Positions 38,410 through 47,716 of a stretch of DNA of 64,000 nucleotides are shown piece after piece; position 1 is the first letter of the stretch, and every line of letters starts with the position of its first letter. Under the pieces are notes generated by a model that did no database searches, had not been told where the DNA came from, and saw only the letters and a program-made list of their open reading frames with translations. Source of the stretch: Pseudobacteroides cellulosolvens ATCC 35603 = DSM 2933 (GTDB taxonomy: Bacteria > Bacillota > Clostridia > Acetivibrionales > DSM-2933); NCBI RefSeq assembly GCF_001262605.1, contig NZ_LGTC01000001.1, positions 6,150,001-6,214,000 of the forward strand. The letters are read 5' to 3'. A program made the translations under genes and the position numbers.

Positions 38410-39186
38410 TTGAAGGCTGTGATTCTATGTGGTGGAAAAGGTCTCAGAATGGGGTATGATTCGGGTATTACATCAAAGCCTTTGGCAAAAGTTGGGGGTA
38501 TGCCAATACTATGGCATATTATGAAGTTCTATAAGCAGTTTAAAATTCATGAATTCGTGCTTTGCCTGGGTTTTAAACAGGAAGCGATAAAAGATTATTT
38601 TGTAAATATGGATTGGAGAAACAATGATTTTCGCTTGAAAACCAATAAAAGCGGAGTGAAAATAATAAGCAATTTGAACTCACAGGAAAGCTGGAACATA
38701 ATATTTGCGGATACAGGGCTGGAAACAATGACCGGGGGAAGGATTAAAAGAATACAAAAGTACATTCAAGAGGATGAGTTCATGCTGACTTACGGTGACG
38801 GTGTATCTGATGTTAACATTGATGCACTTTATGAATTCCACAAGCAAAAGGGGAAGATTGCAACTGTTACAGGTATAAGACCCAGGTCGGGATATGGTGT
38901 TATGGATGTGGAGGAAGGAGTAGTAACAAAATTTGAGGAGAAACCCATAATGGATAGATGGATAAATGCAGGTTTCTTCGTTTTAAACAAGGGAGTATTC
39001 GATTATATAAGTGATGATGAAAAATGTATTTGGGAGGATGAACCTATAAGACAGCTGGTTTTGGACAGGGAGCTTGCTGTTTATCAACATGATGGTTTTT
39101 GGCAGCCCATTGATACTCTAAAAGACCTTGAAGTTATAAATGAAATGTGGAAGAACAATAAAAGGCCATGGGTTAATTGGGAATAG
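38410..39186 (+). CDS. rfbF: Glucose-1-phosphate cytidylyltransferase
   Basis: A 258-residue nucleotidyltransferase making CDP-glucose from CTP and glucose-1-phosphate. It starts with TTG at 38410 after GGAGGG. Motifs: VILCGGKGLRMG, SKPLAKVGGMPILWHIM, MLTYGDGVSDVNI, EEKPIMDRWINAGFFV and WQPIDTLKDLE. CDP-glucose normally passes to a CDP-glucose 4,6-dehydratase; no typical RfbG is seen here, so the SDR enzyme that follows may take that place or act later. Confidence 0.92.
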   Translation: MKAVILCGGKGLRMGYDSGITSKPLAKVGGMPILWHIMKFYKQFKIHEFVLCLGFKQEAIKDYFVNMDWRNNDFRLKTNKSGVKIISNLNSQESWNIIFADTGLETMTGGRIKRIQKYIQEDEFMLTYGDGVSDVNIDALYEFHKQKGKIATVTGIRPRSGYGVMDVEEGVVTKFEEKPIMDRWINAGFFVLNKGVFDYISDDEKCIWEDEPIRQLVLDRELAVYQHDGFWQPIDTLKDLEVINEMWKNNKRPWVNWE

Positions 39187-39200
39187 ATAGGGAGGTTAAT

Positions 39201-40168
39201 ATGGCAGAAGAATTTTTTAATGGAAAGAAAGTATTAATTACAGGGGCCAGTGGATTCATTGGCTCCCATATGGTACTTAGGATGGTGAGGGAAAATGCCG
39301 ATGTATGCGTGATGGCAAGAGAATCCTCAGATCTGTGGCGAGTTGAAGATGTCTTAAATGATATAGACATAAGAAGGTTTGATTTAAGGGACCAGGCAGC
39401 TCTATCAGCCCAAATGAAGCAAATAAAGCCGGATTTTATATTTCACCTTGGTGCCTATGGTGTTGATGCCAGGCAGAAGGATTACTATGAGGCAGTCAAT
39501 ACAAACATAATAGGAACAATGAACCTTATAAACGCTGCAGGGCCATAGGCTGCCAAAAGTTTATCAATACCGGTTCCTGTGCAGAATATGGAAATAAAAC
39601 AGAGATAATACATGAAGGTGATGAACTTACTCCGTTAAGTATATATGGAAGTACTAAAGCGGCAAGTGTTATTATAGCCCATCAGATAGCACATGAAAAA
39701 AATATTGATATTATTACACTAAGATCATTTGGCACTTTTGGTGAAAATGAAGGCAGCCATAAGTTTTTCCCGCATCTTATTCTTTCCATTCTGAATAACA
39801 TTGACATTAACCTGACATTTTGTGAGCAATACCGTGACTACTGCTATATTGAGAACATTATTGATGGGTTTGTTCTTGCTGCAAAAGATAAAACCGTTAA
39901 AAACGGAATATTTAACATAGGAAGTGGAGTTGTACATAAGATGAAAGTTTTTGTAGACCTCGTCTTTAAAAATATAGATACATCAAGCAAGCCAAACTAT
40001 GGTGCTGTTCCGTACAGGGAAAATGAAATGTGGAAGCAGCAGCCTGATATAAGTAAGATCAGGGATGTGTTAGGTTGGGAACAGCGAATAAGTCTGGAGG
40101 ATGGTATTATCCGCACTATCCGCTGGTATGAAAATAATCTGCATAAATACAAAAATACAGGGAGATGA
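39201..40168 (+). CDS. NDP-sugar epimerase/dehydratase (SDR), apparent single-base frameshift near 39541
   Basis: Restoring one base in the GGG at 39540-39542 gives a 322-residue extended SDR enzyme. NAD-binding motif ITGASGFIGSH at the N-terminus, FHLGAYGVDA, catalytic Tyr and Lys in SIYGSTKAAS, and RDYCYIENIIDG. The sequence across the break reads smoothly as INAARAIGCQKFINTGS. Position after rfbF suggests action on a CDP-linked sugar, comparable to paratose/abequose synthase-type enzymes, but the substrate is not determined. The TGA overlaps the next gene's ribosome site. Confidence 0.8.
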
Positions 40169-40173
40169 TTGTT

Positions 40174-41316
40174 TTGAGCTTTAACAATGTTATATATGAA
40201 GATGTTGTATATATTTGCAACGAACTTGGGGAAAAGCTAAGAAAGGCTGAGGGAAGCACGTGGCTGATTAGCGGAGGTGGCGGCTTTATAGGAGGATACT
40301 TCCTTGACATATTAGATTATTGCAACAGGTATATTTTTAAAAAGCCATGCCGTGTAATATGCCTGGAGAATTTTATTTCTGGAATCCCTGAAAGAATCAG
40401 TCATCTGGGTGATAATAGAAATTTTAAATTTCTAAACAGGGATGTAGCCAAACCCTTTTCCATAAGAGGCAAGGTGGATTATATAGTTCATGCTGCAAGC
40501 ATTGCTTCACCTACATTTTACAGGAAATACCCCATTGAAACCATTGAAACAAATGTTACAGGATTAAAAAACCTGATGGATTTGGGAGTCAAAAAGAAGG
40601 TAAAGAGCTTTCTGTTTTTCTCTACCAGTGAGATATATGGAAATCCTGATCCTAAATGGATTCCGACTCCGGAAAATTACAACGGAAATGTATCGTGTAC
40701 CGGGCCGAGGGCTTGTTATGACGAGTCCAAAAGGCTGGGTGAAACCTTATGTGTAAACTATCATAGCCAGTATGATCTGCCTGTAAAGGTAGTACGTCCT
40801 TTCAATGTATTCGGACCGGGTCTTAGGATAGATGATAAAAGGGTTATTCCTGACTTTTTCAATAATGCTCTTAACGGAAGGAAAATTGAGATATTAAGTA
40901 ACGGCTCACCAACACGTAGCTTTTGCTATATAAGCGATGCAATGTGCGGTTTTATGAGTGCCATACTTTCTGATTGTAATGGTGAGGCCTTCAACATAGG
41001 TAATGATCAGTTGGAAGTTTCAATGATTGGCTTGGCAAAGGCAGTAGCTAAGACGGTTGGGGGTACTGATGTGGAATATAAACAAAGCAGTGATATAAAC
41101 TACCTTGTTGACAATCCTCAAAGAAGGTGCCCGGATCTTACAAAGGCCAGAAAATTATTGGGTTATGAGCCTAAAATCGATTTGGATAAGGCTTTAAGGA
41201 GGACTATGGAATGGTATAGGAAGGCATATCAGTTTGAAGGGGGAGTCAGAAATGAAAATTTCCATTATAGGAACTGGATATGTTGGCCTTGTTTCAGGTG
41301 TGTGCCTTGCACATAA
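40174..41316 (+). CDS. UDP-glucuronate decarboxylase-like SDR enzyme (UDP-xylose synthase type)
   Basis: A protein of about 380 residues. TTG 40174 is preferred as start because AGGGAG is then 8 bases away; an ATG at 40165 overlaps the ribosome site. NAD motif GGGGFIGGYF, then TSEIYGNPDP, GPRACYDESKRLGE (Tyr-x3-Lys within the PRACYDE context typical of UXS enzymes), RPFNVFGPG and PTRSFCYISD. Likely makes UDP-xylose from the UDP-glucuronate produced by the next gene. The last 20 or so residues (VRNENFHYRNWIC onward) look foreign and overlap ugd by 65 bases; one extra G in the run at 41239-41243 would end the protein at the TGA at 41253, giving a normal ATGA overlap. Confidence 0.86.
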   Translation: MSFNNVIYEDVVYICNELGEKLRKAEGSTWLISGGGGFIGGYFLDILDYCNRYIFKKPCRVICLENFISGIPERISHLGDNRNFKFLNRDVAKPFSIRGKVDYIVHAASIASPTFYRKYPIETIETNVTGLKNLMDLGVKKKVKSFLFFSTSEIYGNPDPKWIPTPENYNGNVSCTGPRACYDESKRLGETLCVNYHSQYDLPVKVVRPFNVFGPGLRIDDKRVIPDFFNNALNGRKIEILSNGSPTRSFCYISDAMCGFMSAILSDCNGEAFNIGNDQLEVSMIGLAKAVAKTVGGTDVEYKQSSDINYLVDNPQRRCPDLTKARKLLGYEPKIDLDKALRRTMEWYRKAYQFEGGVRNENFHYRNWICWPCFRCVPCT

Positions 41317-42646
41317 AGGACATAAAGTGATTTGCGTAGATAAAAGGGAGGATATTGTAAGAAGGATCAACAACAGGGAAGCCACTATCTATGAACCGGG
41401 GCTTCAGGTCTTGTTGGAACAGGTTATTGATAAGGGTAAGCTTAGTGCCACTTCTGATTTGAGACATGCGGTTATGAATTCCGATGTTTCCATCATTGCG
41501 GTTGGAACCCCCTTTGGAGATGGAAGAATAGATTTGAGCTATATAATTAGCTGTACAACTGAAATAGGTGAGATTCTGAGAGAAAAGAGCAAATATCATG
41601 TTGTTTGTGTAAAAAGTACTGTTGCCCCAACTACTACCGACATTGTTGTAAAGAGTATTTTGGAAACTGTCTCGGGAAAAAAGGTTGGGGAGTTCGGACT
41701 TTCCATGAACCCGGAATTCCTGCGGGAAGGTAAGGCTGTGGAGGATTTTATAAACCCTGACAGGATCGTTATTGGGGCATCTGACAATAAGAGCTTTAAT
41801 GTTGTAAACAGAATTTACAAGGGATATTTTAAGGCTCCTATCATACGTGTCAACTTGAGGACGGCTGAAATGATCAAGTATACATCCAATGCATTGTTAG
41901 CCACGCTTATATCCTATGCCAATGAGATTGCCTCCATTTGTGAGGAAACAGGCGGAGTTGATGCACGGGAAGTTCTTGAGTCGGTTACCCTTGATAAGAG
42001 GTTCAATCCAAAGGTAGGAAAACATCTGATAAATCCGGAAATGGTAAGTTATCTGAGGGTAGGATGCGGTTTTGGAGGAAGCTGTTTCCCTAAGGATGTC
42101 AAGGCACTGATATCATTTTCAGCCGGAAAGGGATATGAGCCTCAGATGCTTGAATCTACAATGAGTATTAACGAAACTCAGCCTGTAAGGCTTGTTAATA
42201 GGCTGGAAAAAACAATAGGAGATCTTGATGATAAGAAAATTGCTGTTCTGGGATTGGCTTTTAAGCCTGATACAGATGATGTAAGAGAATCGCCAGCCCT
42301 CATAATAATAAGGGAGCTCCTTCGGAAGAAAGCCAAAGTGTTTGCAGTAGACCCAATAGCTGTTAATAATGCGGCCATGATGCTTCCTATGGATGCCGAT
42401 GAGCTTGTGCTTCTAACTGATTATAAAGTAGCACTACAGAATGCCAATGCAGCTATACTTGTAACAAGTTGGCCAGAGTTTGTCTGCATACCTTCATATG
42501 AGTTTGTCAGCTTGATGAATAAACCGATCTTGGTAGATGGACGCAGGGTATATGATAAAAAGACTATGGAGAATGCAGGTATAAGCTATGTAGGAGTTGG
42601 TTTGGAGGATACAGGAGAGGTTGAAAATCATGGATACCAGATTTGA
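41252..42646 (+). CDS. ugd: UDP-glucose 6-dehydrogenase
   Basis: A 464-residue enzyme oxidising UDP-glucose to UDP-glucuronate with two NAD. Start at 41252 (MKISIIGTGYVG) after GGGGGAG. NAD motif GTGYVGLVSG, VGTPFGDGRID, MNPEFLREGKAVEDF, AEMIKYTSNALLA, and the catalytic Cys in GCGFGGSCFPKD; C-terminal NDP-sugar domain with AFKPDTDDVRESP. It feeds the UXS-like enzyme upstream, giving UDP-glucose to UDP-glucuronate to UDP-xylose. Confidence 0.94.
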   Translation: MKISIIGTGYVGLVSGVCLAHKGHKVICVDKREDIVRRINNREATIYEPGLQVLLEQVIDKGKLSATSDLRHAVMNSDVSIIAVGTPFGDGRIDLSYIISCTTEIGEILREKSKYHVVCVKSTVAPTTTDIVVKSILETVSGKKVGEFGLSMNPEFLREGKAVEDFINPDRIVIGASDNKSFNVVNRIYKGYFKAPIIRVNLRTAEMIKYTSNALLATLISYANEIASICEETGGVDAREVLESVTLDKRFNPKVGKHLINPEMVSYLRVGCGFGGSCFPKDVKALISFSAGKGYEPQMLESTMSINETQPVRLVNRLEKTIGDLDDKKIAVLGLAFKPDTDDVRESPALIIIRELLRKKAKVFAVDPIAVNNAAMMLPMDADELVLLTDYKVALQNANAAILVTSWPEFVCIPSYEFVSLMNKPILVDGRRVYDKKTMENAGISYVGVGLEDTGEVENHGYQI

Positions 42647-43030
42647 GTTCATAAGTATTAATCCTTTCCGGGATAAACGTGGCAGCCTTAAGAAAATAGC
42701 TATGAAAAGCCGTATTGGTACGGAAATAGAAGAGGTATATGTTTTATACTCAAACAAAGGTGCAGTACGTGGAAACCATTATCACAAAGAGACATCAGAA
42801 TATTTTTCAGTTCTGGAAGGGACTGCCTTTTTTCCTTGAAGGATTTGGAGACTGAAGATTTTGAAACAGTTAAGATTTCTTCTGACGATAACATTATTGT
42901 AAAGGTGCCGGTAAATGTTGTGCATGCCTTTAAAAATGATACTGATCAGCCTATGGTAATGCTTGCTGTTTCATCACGGGAGTATAACCCGGATGATGAC
43001 GACACTTACCCTATGGTTATTTTGCAGTAA
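42630..43030 (+). CDS. FdtA/WxcM-like sugar cupin, apparent single-base frameshift near 42830
   Basis: One added T in the six-T run at 42828-42833 gives a 133-residue single cupin. Visible parts: FEFISINPFRDKRGSLKKI, VYVLYSNKGAVRGNHYHKE (metal-binding GNHYH motif), SEYFSVLEGTAFF, then VKVPVNVVHAFKND and MLAVSSREYNPDDDDT. Close to the 3,4-ketoisomerase and WxcM-like cupins that act on 4-keto-6-deoxy nucleotide sugars. Overlaps the end of ugd by 17 bases. Exact reaction unknown. Confidence 0.78.
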
Positions 43031-43056
43031 AGTCTTAGAATCAGGGAGAATGTAAT

Positions 43057-44388
43057 ATGAGCAAGACTTATATCATAAAAACAGATTCAAATAACTACTC
43101 CGATTTCACTATTAGTCCAAAAACAGCCGAACAAATTAATACAATCTATAAAAAAGAAGCATATGTAAGGTTTGGTTGCAAGAGATATTATGTAAATGTT
43201 AAAATATCAGAATATATCCCTGATAATGTAATTGTACTGTCAAAGGATATAGTGTCAGATCTTAATCTCCCTGATTATACTTCATATGAAATATCGGTAA
43301 ATAAAAATGAAATTATAGTCGGACCCTATATAGGTCTCCTTCTAAAAAAACAGGATAAGGATTTTACAGGCACCTGTTTGAAAAAGCTGTTGATATATGC
43401 GAAGGATTATTCTGTGCTCAATGGTGCGATTGTTATATTTGCTCTTGACAAGGTAGATGCTGCAAACCTTTTGATAGAGGGTTTTTGCTATAACCCACAA
43501 TTGGATAGCTGGCAAAGAGGTACCTTTCCATATCCTTCAGCCATATACCGAAAGATTGGACTCAATGATCAATGGAAGAACCATTTCCTTAGCATTATGG
43601 GGGACTGTGTATTTAACAGTCACTATTTTAACAAATGGTATATGTATAAATGGCTATCAACAAGTACTACTGCCGGTCCCCATCTGCCCTGCACCACATT
43701 TTTCTCTTCTTGTAATGATGTGCTTAATATGCTCAAGAAATTTGACAAGGTTTATATAAAGCCAGCCTCAGGACTAAAGGGACATGGTATAGTGCAGGCG
43801 AGTATGAATGGAAACAGCATTGTTTTAAGATACCGTGATAAGGCAAAGAATCATGAGACAGTGTTAAATAATACAGATGAAGCTTGTGCATATATGGATA
43901 AGCGTTTTACTGACAGAGAATACATTGTTCAGCAGGGTATAGATCTTTTAATGTATGATGAGAAGGTAGTGGACTTTAGGTGTGTCGTGCAGAAAAATCA
44001 ATGGAACAAGTGGGAGTGTATGGCCGTATTTGGAAGATGCGGCGAGAGGGGAAGCGTTGTAAGCAATATTTCCAGCGGAGGTACGGCCTTTTATGGAGAG
44101 GAGCTTTTAAAAATGACACTGTTATCATCATATGAGCGTGCGAAGGAGGTTAGGGAAGGCATAGAATATCTTGCAGTCAAGGCATGCTATGAACTGGATG
44201 AATGTGGAATAAATTGCGGTTTCCTTGGGCTGGATATAGGGGTTGATGTTTATGGCTATTTATGGCTTATTGAAATCAACAACAGAGACCCATGCCTTTT
44301 ATATGCCCTGGATGTTAAGGATGAGGAGCTTTATTACAGATTGAAGACTCAGCCTCTTTATTATGCAAAATATCTTGCAGGATTTTAG
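43057..44388 (+). CDS. YheC/YheD-family ATP-grasp protein (spore coat-associated type)
   Basis: A 443-residue protein. The N-terminal region (AYVRFGCKRYYVNV, IIVGPYIGLLL) matches the YheC/YheD family; the C-terminal 250 residues are an ATP-grasp domain (KPASGLKGHGIVQA, REYIVQQGIDLL, DFRCVVQKN, GLDIGVDVYGYLWLIEINNRDP). Family members associate with the endospore coat; the ligated substrates are unknown. It ends the glycan operon and hints that the polysaccharide is spore-related. Confidence 0.82.
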   Translation: MSKTYIIKTDSNNYSDFTISPKTAEQINTIYKKEAYVRFGCKRYYVNVKISEYIPDNVIVLSKDIVSDLNLPDYTSYEISVNKNEIIVGPYIGLLLKKQDKDFTGTCLKKLLIYAKDYSVLNGAIVIFALDKVDAANLLIEGFCYNPQLDSWQRGTFPYPSAIYRKIGLNDQWKNHFLSIMGDCVFNSHYFNKWYMYKWLSTSTTAGPHLPCTTFFSSCNDVLNMLKKFDKVYIKPASGLKGHGIVQASMNGNSIVLRYRDKAKNHETVLNNTDEACAYMDKRFTDREYIVQQGIDLLMYDEKVVDFRCVVQKNQWNKWECMAVFGRCGERGSVVSNISSGGTAFYGEELLKMTLLSSYERAKEVREGIEYLAVKACYELDECGINCGFLGLDIGVDVYGYLWLIEINNRDPCLLYALDVKDEELYYRLKTQPLYYAKYLAGF

Positions 44389-44419
44389 GGAGAATGAAAC
44401 AGAAATATGTGCCTATAAA

Positions 44420-44464
44420 GCAAAAGCAGTGGTTTTTGAATAAGAATCATTGCTTTTGCAATTT
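44420..44464 (+). terminator. Terminator of the glycan operon
   Basis: 12-bp stem (GCAAAAGCAGTG / CATTGCTTTTGC with one G-T pair), 16-base loop, then AATTTTG. Confidence 0.75.
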
Positions 44465-44478
44465 TGTATTAACAACTA

Positions 44479-44529
44479 TTGACAGAGTATTTTTGTGGGT
44501 GTATACTTTAAAATACAAAGTACTTTAAA
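44479..44529 (+). promoter_or_regulatory. Sigma-A promoter with candidate operator for the regulator/membrane pair
   Basis: TTGACA at 44479-44484, a 17-base spacer, TATACT at 44502-44507. Overlapping the -10 box, TACTTTAAA occurs at 44504-44512 and again at 44521-44529, and AAAGTACTTT at 44517-44526 is a perfect palindrome. This suits autoregulation by the winged-helix protein encoded at 45207. Confidence 0.75.
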
Positions 44530-44551
44530 TACTAAATAAGGAGTTGATTTT

Positions 44552-45229
44552 ATGGATGAAAAGAAATTAAATGAAGCTGTAGAGAATATCTCATTGATTA
44601 AGGGTGTGATAGATAAGACCAGCAAGTCCTTTAGTGCCTTCAGCAAAATATTTATATACTGGGGCATGCTTTTTATATTGAACAGTATTGTAACCTTGTT
44701 TATGATTGAAAATAAGGATAGTATATTTGAAGTATTCAAAAATTACCATTTTATTTGGTTTATATTACCGGTTGGTATTGTAGCTTTGATGGCAACATTA
44801 ATCTATAGAAATATATCAAAAAAAATACCGCTTGTGGGATTGGAAAAACACCTTATGAAATTATGGATATTAATTCTTATAATGAATATTATACCTGTAA
44901 AAATAAATGTTAATGCTCCTCAGTCATCAGGAATTGACTTGCAAACAATTGTTGTACAAACTAGTTATTTTTCTACAACTCTTTTCAGTCTGGCAATTGC
45001 ATTGATTGTTACGTCCCTTTTTACAGGATATAAGCATCTTATGAAAATGGGAGCCGTATATATTGGCATAAGCTTAATAAATGCGTATTCCAATATATCT
45101 TTTACTGATGCTACTATATTCCAATTGCTGTATTCACTGGCATTGCCTTTTACCTTCTTATATACAGGCTTTTACTTAAAGGCTCAACAGGCAAGGGGGG
45201 AGCAGCTTGGATATAAATTCGATTCCTGA
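44552..45229 (+). CDS. Membrane protein of unknown function, partner of a winged-helix regulator
   Basis: A 225-residue protein with about six membrane segments in residues 25-215 and a short charged N-terminus (MDEKKLNEAVENISLIKG). No catalytic motif was recognised. It overlaps the downstream regulator gene by 23 bases and shares its promoter. Pairs of a small winged-helix regulator and a membrane protein are common in Firmicutes, often stress- or antimicrobial-responsive, but the role here is unknown. Confidence 0.75.
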   Translation: MDEKKLNEAVENISLIKGVIDKTSKSFSAFSKIFIYWGMLFILNSIVTLFMIENKDSIFEVFKNYHFIWFILPVGIVALMATLIYRNISKKIPLVGLEKHLMKLWILILIMNIIPVKINVNAPQSSGIDLQTIVVQTSYFSTTLFSLAIALIVTSLFTGYKHLMKMGAVYIGISLINAYSNISFTDATIFQLLYSLALPFTFLYTGFYLKAQQARGEQLGYKFDS

Positions 45230-45506
45230 TATATTTCAGTCTAAGCTTCGGATAGCAATTGTTGCGGCACTTATAACAGGTGAGAAAACTTTTAAAGAGG
45301 TAAAGGAAGTTACAGGTGCTACTGATGGAAATTTGAGCATTCACCTGTCAAAGCTTGAGGGGGCAGGCTATATTGAAATATATAAAGATTTTTTTAACAA
45401 CAAACCAAGAACTAGATATAACCTTACGGATAAGGGGAAAAGTGAGTTTGTTGAGTATGTAAATAAGTTGGACAGTATTATAAAAAGCCATGGATTTCAT
45501 AACTAA
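45207..45506 (+). CDS. Small winged-helix transcriptional regulator (HTH_27 type)
   Basis: A 99-residue DNA-binding protein starting at TTG 45207 after GGGGGAG. One winged-helix domain fills it: LRIAIVAALITGEKTFKEVKE, TDGNLSIHLSKLEGAGYIEI, and the wing NNKPRTRYNLTDKGKSEF. Similar proteins are autorepressors. It probably controls its own operon through the repeat/palindrome over the -10 box at 44504-44529 (inference). Confidence 0.85.
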   Translation: MDINSIPDIFQSKLRIAIVAALITGEKTFKEVKEVTGATDGNLSIHLSKLEGAGYIEIYKDFFNNKPRTRYNLTDKGKSEFVEYVNKLDSIIKSHGFHN

Positions 45507-45526
45507 AAATTATAAAGAGCAACCTA

Positions 45527-46270
45527 CTAATCTAATACAGACTGATGGGTGTTGGAAAGGTTTTCTGAATAATAATTTTCAACACCCATTGCAATTGCTT
45601 TTGCTAGTTCATCTTTAAATTCATCAGTCTTTAACAGGCTCCTATCGTAATCATTGGATATAAAAGCGGTTTCCACAATTACCCCGGGGATGTTAGCGTT
45701 ATTTAGTATAAAATAATTGGCGAGTTGGGGCTCATGTGCAGACCTTTTATTTCCATCGATGGTGATGGTATTTAATTCTTCTTGTACATTATTTGCAAGT
45801 GATTTTGATTCAGGGTACTTGTTGCTGAAAAAAACTATCGCACTATTTGCACTGGGGTTTTTTAGGTGACAATTAACATGTATGCTTAAAAACAGTTTGG
45901 CATTGCATGAATTTATTATATTCACCCTGGCGTTCAAATCTCTCAGTTGACGTGTTGATCCTCTCTTTGAGAGTTCATCTAAAGATGTATCTTTGTCACG
46001 GGTCATTTTAACCTCAAAACCATTTTGTTGAAGATACGATTTGACTTTTTTGGCTATATAGAGATTTGCATCTTTTTCTATCACGCCCGAAAGTGACGTA
46101 CCTCCATCTATACCGCCATGTCCTGGATCAACCACAATTACCTTGGAACATGAATCATTATTGACACTTTTTATAAAATTAAGTATAGTGCAAAAGATGG
46201 AAAATAAAAAAAGTATTGCTACAAAAGCTGCGGTAACAAGTGTTTTTCTTTTTAAAATTATTATCTTCAT
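45527..46270 (-). CDS. N-acetylmuramoyl-L-alanine amidase, CwlD-like
   Basis: A 247-residue protein with an N-terminal membrane anchor or signal (about 8-32) and an Amidase_3 domain. Zinc ligands and catalytic Glu are visible: His in VVDPGHGGIDGG, Glu in SGVIEKDANL, His in LFLSIHVNCH, Glu in VIVETAFISN. The size and architecture match CwlD, which prepares spore cortex muramic-delta-lactam, but a vegetative role cannot be excluded. Converges with the regulator gene, 20 bases apart. Confidence 0.88.
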   Translation of the reverse strand: MKIIILKRKTLVTAAFVAILFLFSIFCTILNFIKSVNNDSCSKVIVVDPGHGGIDGGTSLSGVIEKDANLYIAKKVKSYLQQNGFEVKMTRDKDTSLDELSKRGSTRQLRDLNARVNIINSCNAKLFLSIHVNCHLKNPSANSAIVFFSNKYPESKSLANNVQEELNTITIDGNKRSAHEPQLANYFILNNANIPGVIVETAFISNDYDRSLLKTDEFKDELAKAIAMGVENYYSENLSNTHQSVLD

Positions 46271-46542
46271 ATAATTATTTGATACTCCGGTATTTATTCA
46301 TTAATAAATATTCATAAATCTGACGATATATGAAGAGAAAGTAAGTAAAAGGGCTAGAGTATTGAATATTTTAACTTTTACACATAATATTGACAAATAT
46401 ATAAATTATATCTAAAATAGTTTATTATACAATTTGCTCTGCTATGTAAAATTAATGTGATTTTTGTGCAGCAAAGTTATGAATATATTTAGTCTTATAG
46501 ATAGTGCGTTTTTATTATGCATGAAAGGGAGAACTATGTCTA

Positions 46543-47307
46543 TTGAGGATATACGCAATATCTGATATTCATCTTGACTATAAAGTGAATAGACAGTGGC
46601 TTAATGAATTATCCCGACAGGAGTATATAAATGATATTCTTATAATTGCTGGAGATATAACAAGTGATATTAAGCTTTTGGAATATGTGTTTAAAGAGTT
46701 AAAGAATTGCTTTTCAGAAGTGTTGTACGTTCCTGGTAATCATGATCTATGGGTTATGGATAACAATAAAATAACTTCCATAGGCAAGTTTTATAAAATA
46801 ATAGAGCTGGCAGAGAATAATGGTGTAGTAACTAAGCCATATACATATAAGAACTTATCTATTATACCTATATTCGGATGGTATGATTATTCATTTCAAA
46901 AGCAAACAGTCAACATATCCGGTGTATGGATGGATTATCACGCATGTAGATGGCCCGATAATTTTGATGAGTATGATGTATGCAATTTTTTTACTGAGTT
47001 CAATGTTAGTAATGGTAACATGAATATAAAAAATGACTTTATAATTTCATATTCTCATTTTTTGCCAAGAATAGATATAATGCCGTTTTTCATACCTCCT
47101 AAATACAGAGAATTGTATTGCGTATTAGGAAGCAGTGTAATTGAGGAGCAGATTAGAAAACTAAGGTCGAATATTCATGTGTATGGTCATAGTCATGTCA
47201 ATTTAAGCGATTTTAGGGATTCTACTCTTTATATAAATAATGCTTATGGATACCCATATGAGACCAAGATATGTGCTAAGAAATTAGTTATGATTCATGA
47301 GGTGTAA
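46543..47307 (+). CDS. Calcineurin-like metallophosphoesterase
   Basis: A 254-residue phosphoesterase. Metal-binding motifs: AISDIHLD, IIAGDITSD, VPGNHDLW, ISYSHFLPR and VYGHSHVN. The family start (MRIYAISD) corresponds to TTG 46543; an ATG seven bases earlier is better placed relative to AAAGGGAG but is in another frame that stops after nine codons. Substrate unknown. Own promoter region of about 270 bases, with two terminators downstream. Confidence 0.85.
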   Translation: MRIYAISDIHLDYKVNRQWLNELSRQEYINDILIIAGDITSDIKLLEYVFKELKNCFSEVLYVPGNHDLWVMDNNKITSIGKFYKIIELAENNGVVTKPYTYKNLSIIPIFGWYDYSFQKQTVNISGVWMDYHACRWPDNFDEYDVCNFFTEFNVSNGNMNIKNDFIISYSHFLPRIDIMPFFIPPKYRELYCVLGSSVIEEQIRKLRSNIHVYGHSHVNLSDFRDSTLYINNAYGYPYETKICAKKLVMIHEV

Positions 47308-47333
47308 ATAAATTTCATAATATATTATGTCTT

Positions 47334-47373
47334 GATAAAACACTTTAGGTTTTTGGATCTAAAGTGTTTTATC
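47334..47373. terminator. Terminator after the metallophosphoesterase gene
   Basis: Perfect 15-bp stem GATAAAACACTTTAG / CTAAAGTGTTTTATC with a 10-base loop. Confidence 0.85.
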
Positions 47374-47716
47374 ATTTCTGACATAATTTGATGTCTAAGG
47401 AACTATTGGTTCACACCACAATTCCTTAGAATCAATCAATGTTGCAAAGTTTATTAATATAAAAAGCATTATTGATTGCTTTTTATAAAGGGGGTAAGTG
47501 TGCGTACTTTAAGCCTGAAATTGTTATATTTAAAGTAAATCAACACTAGTGTGTCTACCGGATTTAAGGAAAAACTGTTTATGGATTTTGCTGAGCTCAT
47601 CTTAATATTAAAGCAAGAATAGGGAAAATGAAAGTTAGCAAAAATATATATATAATTCCTTATAGACAGCCAGTACAAGCCGTTTTCATAAAATTTTACA
47701 TTTTTTTAAAAACTTA
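47374..47716. other. Gene-free stretch upstream of the GntR/ABC operon
   Basis: About 340 AT-rich bases. Contains a hairpin at 47395-47429 (CTAAGGAA / TTCCTTAG) and a terminator-like hairpin at 47461-47484 (AAAAAGCA / TGCTTTTT). No convincing open frame or known RNA seen. Confidence 0.4.
47461..47484 (+). terminator. Second terminator-like hairpin
   Basis: Perfect 8-bp stem AAAAAGCA / TGCTTTTT with an 8-base loop; the stem itself provides the T run. Confidence 0.5.

Noticed and set aside
46536..46565. ATG at 46536 as start of the metallophosphoesterase
   Set aside because: Its frame stops after nine codons; the family-typical N-terminus requires TTG 46543. A shift of frame would need a gained base, unlike the losses seen elsewhere.
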